From positions 50,119-114,118 of the forward strand of contig VSNM01000005.1 of the NCBI GenBank assembly GCA_009774245.1: a stretch of 64,000 bases of DNA, in the 5' to 3' direction. The position numbers and the translations under genes are program-made. This document shows positions 60,689-64,000 of the stretch, in pieces (position 1 is the stretch's first letter; the number at the start of each line of letters is the position of its first letter). The stretch is from Lachnospiraceae bacterium (GTDB lineage Bacteria; Bacillota; Clostridia; Lachnospirales; Lachnospiraceae). The notes below the pieces were generated by a model. The model was not told the origin of the DNA. It worked only from the letters and a program-made list of their open reading frames with translations, and made no database searches.

Positions 60689-62227
60689 ATGGGAAAACGG
60701 ATGGGGAGCGAGAAGCTCGGTTCATTTTATACAGGCAAAAAAGCGAGAAAGCGGCGCGAGTGGCGCGGCGTCAGGGACACATTTTACGATTATTTACAGT
60801 GGCTCCGTATCTGGGGCGTGCTGATCGGTTTTGCCGCAAAGCCGAATAATGTGAAGGCATTTTTCCGCTATCGCTGGATGGTCAATTATCTGGTGGTGCC
60901 CGACTTTTTTGACAGGCACACGGAAGGAATGCGCGGCTGTCAGCTTCGCATCACGCACACGGCGCTCAGTATTGTCGTCATCGACATGTGCAAAGCCATG
61001 ACGCGGATGTTCCGGGCAGACCCTGATGTCGGAAACGACGAGAAACTTCGGAAGAAGATGGTATTATTTGATGAAAATATGATGAGCGAGATCATGAACG
61101 GATTTCCGAACCTGATCTGGACATCGGTGGAAGTGCCCGCGGTGTACACCTGTGCCATGATGGTTCAGGACGGCGTGGTGCATTACACGGACGCGGCACA
61201 GACATACGGGATTCCGTCAGACGTCTGCCCGATGCCGCTTGCGGAGCTCGGCGTTGCCCTCGAGGACGACTATCCGAGAATCGGGGCGTGCGCGGTGCAC
61301 TGCAACACGACATGCGACGGCAGCCTGATGGGAAACAGCATCGAGGGACAGTATTTTGGCATTCCGACATTTGAGCTTGCAGTGCCAATCCGCCATACAT
61401 ACGAGAGCGTGGAGCCATACGCGGTGGAGGAGATACAGAACTGTATCGCCTTTATCGAGAAACATACCGGGGAGACGTTTGACTGGAACGCGTTTTTCAA
61501 GAGTATGGAGCTCTTTAATACAGAGACGCAGAACATGCTCGACTGGTTTGAGATCAGCCGCACGAAGTATCCCCAGATGATCGGGACGAACCTCGCACTA
61601 TACCGCTATTGCGTTTACCAGGCTACCGGCGGCAGGTATGAGGTCTTTCGGAAAGTCGAGCAGAAAATAAACCGATATGTGCAGAGAGGGTATGAGCGAA
61701 AAGAGCTTGTCTGCAAAGAAATCAGGCACCGCGCGATCACATGGGGCGTGCAGTCGGCGTATTATACCGCTTTCACGGTCTGGCTGCAGAACTGTTGGGG
61801 CGTGGCGTCGCTCGTGGATATGCTAAGCTTATGTTCAACGCGCATGGTAGATACGCAGGACAGGGAGCAGGCGTTAAAAGACCTGGCTTATTTATATGGA
61901 AAGATGATTATGCGCAGCCGCTCCAACGGCGGATACGAGGTCGGCGTCGAGGATTTGTGGCGTTTCTGCGAGAGCTTTGACGTGGATGTGGTCATCATGT
62001 ACTGCCACATGGGTTGCAAGGCGATGTCGGGATATCACGGACTTTTTGAGGAGGAGGCGAGAAAGCACGGCATTCATCTGATCTGGGTGAATCACAATCT
62101 GATGAAGCCGGAGGATGCCTCGAGGAGGGACATGCGCATGGAAGTCAACCGGTATATGCGCACTGTATTTCGGGAGGAGCCGCTCGACGCGAGCCTTGAG
62201 GACTTTGATGATGGCAATAATTGGTAA
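60689..62227 (+). CDS. Second 2-hydroxyacyl-CoA dehydratase-like subunit
   Basis: 512 residues, longer than the usual ~400-430 of HgdA/HgdB proteins. The N-terminal ~100 residues are basic and atypical (MGKRMGSEKLG...). Cys-rich words follow: YPRIGACAVHCNTTCDGS, WLQNCWG, VVIMYCHMGCKAMSGYHG. The last one corresponds to the C-terminal cluster Cys of the family. The start has only a weak ribosome site. It follows the first subunit by 30 bp and precedes the activase; together they look like the component 2 of an activase-dependent reductase. Which Cys are cluster ligands is uncertain. Confidence 0.82.
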   Translation: MGKRMGSEKLGSFYTGKKARKRREWRGVRDTFYDYLQWLRIWGVLIGFAAKPNNVKAFFRYRWMVNYLVVPDFFDRHTEGMRGCQLRITHTALSIVVIDMCKAMTRMFRADPDVGNDEKLRKKMVLFDENMMSEIMNGFPNLIWTSVEVPAVYTCAMMVQDGVVHYTDAAQTYGIPSDVCPMPLAELGVALEDDYPRIGACAVHCNTTCDGSLMGNSIEGQYFGIPTFELAVPIRHTYESVEPYAVEEIQNCIAFIEKHTGETFDWNAFFKSMELFNTETQNMLDWFEISRTKYPQMIGTNLALYRYCVYQATGGRYEVFRKVEQKINRYVQRGYERKELVCKEIRHRAITWGVQSAYYTAFTVWLQNCWGVASLVDMLSLCSTRMVDTQDREQALKDLAYLYGKMIMRSRSNGGYEVGVEDLWRFCESFDVDVVIMYCHMGCKAMSGYHGLFEEEARKHGIHLIWVNHNLMKPEDASRRDMRMEVNRYMRTVFREEPLDASLEDFDDGNNW

Positions 62228-62268
62228 AAAGGTGGCCTGGTAGAATGGTTATGGAGGAGGTTAGAATA

Positions 62269-63060
62269 ATGAGATACTTCGGTGGTTGTGACGCGGGTAG
62301 TACATATACAAAGTGCGTTATTATAGATGAGAACAGTAAGATCGTGGCGAGTGTCACCAACAGGAGCCGCATCAATCCGGTATTGAGTGCGGAGGCGGCG
62401 CTCAATGAGGCGGTCGCGCAGGTGAAAGGACTGCATTCGGTGAAAGATCTGGCGTATCTGGTCGGTACAGGATACGGGCGCAACAAAGTGCCCTTTGCCG
62501 ATGAAAATATATCCGAGATCAGCTGTCACGCGATGGGCGTGCATATGGCAAATCCCAATGTGCACGCGGTCATTGACATCGGCGGACAGGATGTCAAGGG
62601 CATCGCCATCGACACGGACGGAACCGTGCTCAACTTTGCGATGAATGACAAGTGCGCAGCCGGAACGGGGCGCTTTTTTGAGAGTATGGCAAATGCTTTT
62701 GAGATGTCGCTGGAGGAATTCTCCAAGCTGTCATTGAAGGCGAAAAATGTGATACCAATCACTGCGCAGTGCACTGTGTTTGCCGAGAGCGAGGTCGTGT
62801 CCCTGGTCGGTGAGGGCAAGCCGATGGAGGAGATCGCGGCGGGCATACAGCTCTCTGTCGCCAAGCGGTGTTTTGTCATGGCAAAGAAGGCGGGGGCGAC
62901 GGACAGTGTAGCCCTGACGGGCGGATGCGCCAAGAACGAGGGATTAAAGCAGGCGATCGAGAAAGTGCTCAAGATCAAGGTGGTAGATCTGCCGATCGAT
63001 CCGCAGCTGATGGGTGCGCTCGGGGCGGCGGAGTACGCAAAACGTAAAGTGCACGTTTGA
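62269..63060 (+). CDS. Acyl-CoA dehydratase activase (HgdC/BadF-type ATPase)
   Basis: 263 residues from ATG 62269 (GGAGGAGG 9 bp upstream). ASKHA fold: FGGCDAGSTYTK (phosphate 1), HAVIDIGGQDVKGI (phosphate 2), ALTGGCAKNEGL (adenosine). The two cysteines that bridge the [4Fe-4S] cluster between subunits are present: NDKCAAGTGRF (Cys129) and TAQCTVFAESE (Cys168). It hydrolyses ATP to push electrons at very low potential into its partner. Size and motifs are those of HgdC and of the DCCP reductase. Confidence 0.95.
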   Translation: MRYFGGCDAGSTYTKCVIIDENSKIVASVTNRSRINPVLSAEAALNEAVAQVKGLHSVKDLAYLVGTGYGRNKVPFADENISEISCHAMGVHMANPNVHAVIDIGGQDVKGIAIDTDGTVLNFAMNDKCAAGTGRFFESMANAFEMSLEEFSKLSLKAKNVIPITAQCTVFAESEVVSLVGEGKPMEEIAAGIQLSVAKRCFVMAKKAGATDSVALTGGCAKNEGLKQAIEKVLKIKVVDLPIDPQLMGALGAAEYAKRKVHV

Positions 63061-63095
63061 CGCAACTAATAAATTTCATTGAGATGGAGATTGTT

Positions 63096-63257
63096 ATGAG
63101 GATAGGAAAGATTTTATCGGGTGTGGTGATCGTGACGGCAGTATTTTTCGTCCTGACCTTTATCATCTATTTTTTTAATCTGGACATGAAGGCGGCAGCA
63201 AAAATTATGCCAGTGATCTCGAAACAGTATGATAAGATTAAAAAAGAAAAAAGCTGA
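63096..63257 (+). CDS. Small single-TM protein
   Basis: 53 residues from ATG 63096 (GGAG 6 bp upstream; ATG 63084 possible). One hydrophobic helix (~8-30, VVIVTAVFFVLTFIIYFF) followed by a Lys-rich tail. No family recognised. It lies between the activase and the last gene of the operon on the same strand. Confidence 0.6.
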   Translation: MRIGKILSGVVIVTAVFFVLTFIIYFFNLDMKAAAKIMPVISKQYDKIKKEKS

Positions 63258-63291
63258 TAACAAAACAGAGTGATTGGATTGAGATGAGAGA

Positions 63292-64000
63292 ATGAATCTG
63301 TTTGACGAAATGATAACAAATATTCAGGGACAATTAAACCAGATTGCCACGGCGGAACAGGCAAGACTCGAAAGACCATCAAGAGAGTGGAAAGATGTGG
63401 GGGAACATCATATGATACTCGGCAAAGAGATGGCGTATGAGCTTGGCGGGCGGGACACGCTTGGTTTAAGCGGCTGTCTCTTCACGACGAAACCGCTGCT
63501 GTTTCAGCAGGGCGCATATCTGTATGGAAAAGATTTGGTGCAGATTGCAAAGCGCCAGTCCTACGCACGGATCGTATTTGCACAATTGGAGGAAAATACC
63601 GACGAGGAAGCGCTGTACCGGAAATTCCGCGAGATCGACTATGTGCGCTACCATATTCACCCGGAAGGCTATATGGCACGCATCTCGCCGGTGAGCCAGC
63701 GGGAGCCGGTGCGCATCAGCAAAAAGTTATTGGCGGACAAGAAGATGAGTTTTGCCAATATCGGTCAGATGTATCTGGAACGGTATCAGAGGATTTCCGG
63801 TGTAAAAAATGTCAATGTGATTTTTGTCACGCAGGAGAATTTTGACTATCGTGAACTGGAGAAAACGCTCGGCAGGGCGGAGCAGGTCACGCAGTCACTC
63901 AACCATATTTTCACGAGCCTCAACATGGATTGCAATACCTGTAATTTAAAGTCGGTATGCGATGAGGTAGAGGGGCTGCGTGAACTGCATTTTGGACAAA
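63292..64000 (+). CDS. N-terminal part of a Cys-rich protein of the CooC/HgdC operon (partial)
   Basis: At least 236 residues; the frame is open to the window's right edge. The beginning has a GRDTLGLSGCLFTTKPLL stretch, later MSFANIGQMYLERY, and near the edge a 'MDCNTCNLKSVCDEV' word with three closely spaced Cys that suggests an Fe-S site. The style recalls proteins loosely annotated as carbon monoxide dehydrogenase or acetyl-CoA synthase subunit, but the visible part lacks a decisive motif. Its place after CooC-, HgdB- and HgdC-type genes implies that it belongs to the same metalloenzyme system. The start has only a weak GAGATGAG site. Confidence 0.65.
   Translation, partial: MNLFDEMITNIQGQLNQIATAEQARLERPSREWKDVGEHHMILGKEMAYELGGRDTLGLSGCLFTTKPLLFQQGAYLYGKDLVQIAKRQSYARIVFAQLEENTDEEALYRKFREIDYVRYHIHPEGYMARISPVSQREPVRISKKLLADKKMSFANIGQMYLERYQRISGVKNVNVIFVTQENFDYRELEKTLGRAEQVTQSLNHIFTSLNMDCNTCNLKSVCDEVEGLRELHFGQ

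Noticed and set aside
1..64000. CRISPR arrays, tRNA or rRNA genes, complete insertion sequences, integrases
   Set aside because: Scanning by eye found no regularly spaced direct repeats, cloverleaf-like sequences or transposase/integrase motifs.

Overview
The window reads as a chromosomal segment from a GC-rich (roughly 50-55 % by eye) anaerobic Firmicute, most likely a gut Lachnospiraceae or close relative. The reasons are strong AGGAGG-type ribosome sites on almost every gene, CUT1 importers without their own ATPase, an AAA-ATPase/PD-(D/E)XK protein and a CD3324-type small protein typical of Clostridia, and radical/reductive anaerobic enzymes (2-hydroxyacyl-CoA dehydratase-like proteins, a CooC-type ATPase). 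No rRNA, tRNA, CRISPR array or complete insertion sequence was seen. Species identity is inference.

Region 1 (1-34,500) is a hemicellulose locus on the + strand. A partial surface protein is followed by two GH43 enzymes, a GH115 alpha-glucuronidase, an SGNH esterase and a two-gene ABC exporter. A minus-strand AraC regulator separates this from a nine-gene transport block: a solute-binding protein fused to two CBM-like domains, two permeases, an NHL-propeller/TPR protein, a Yip1-like membrane protein, a DUF5696 protein, two more permeases and a second, lipoprotein-type binding protein. Then come two U32-like paralogues, a GH5 lipoprotein, a third GH43 and a chemoreceptor. Together these suggest cleavage of decorated (methylglucuronosyl, arabinosyl, acetyl) xylan at the surface, import of oligosaccharides by one or two importers, trimming in the cytoplasm, control by AraC and perhaps chemotaxis toward the substrate.

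Region 2 (34,700-42,000) is a decayed, more AT-rich accessory stretch. It holds a truncated ORF, a multiply frameshifted beta-helix glycosidase-like pseudogene behind an intact promoter with a cre-like palindrome, an alpha/alpha-toroid-like protein, an NhaC antiporter, long imperfect palindromes resembling MITEs, a lipoprotein gene broken at one of them, a ComB-family phosphatase, a truncated P-loop protein, a protein that looks like MotA plus FliG-C parts behind a structured leader, and a CD3324-type HTH protein behind two copies of a dyad operator.

Region 3 (42,000-58,700) has a 1,699-residue DUF4132-type protein with a small partner, a DUF3592-like membrane protein, glycogen synthase with a Lys/Ala-rich N-terminal extension, a minus-strand operon PARG-like macrodomain / hybrid histidine kinase / HD-GYP-like protein, an ECF sigma factor with a large anti-sigma-like membrane protein, and the AAA/PD-(D/E)XK protein.

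Region 4 (58,700-64,000) is a compact operon: CooC-type ATPase with its CxC motif, two HgdB/DCCP-like proteins, an HgdC-type activase with both cluster cysteines, a 53-residue membrane protein and the start of a cysteine-rich protein that runs off the window. The combination of nickel-insertion-type ATPase and ATP-driven low-potential electron donor points to an uncharacterised reductase or Ni/Fe-S enzyme system. With the nine-gene transport block it is the best candidate for an undescribed system here.
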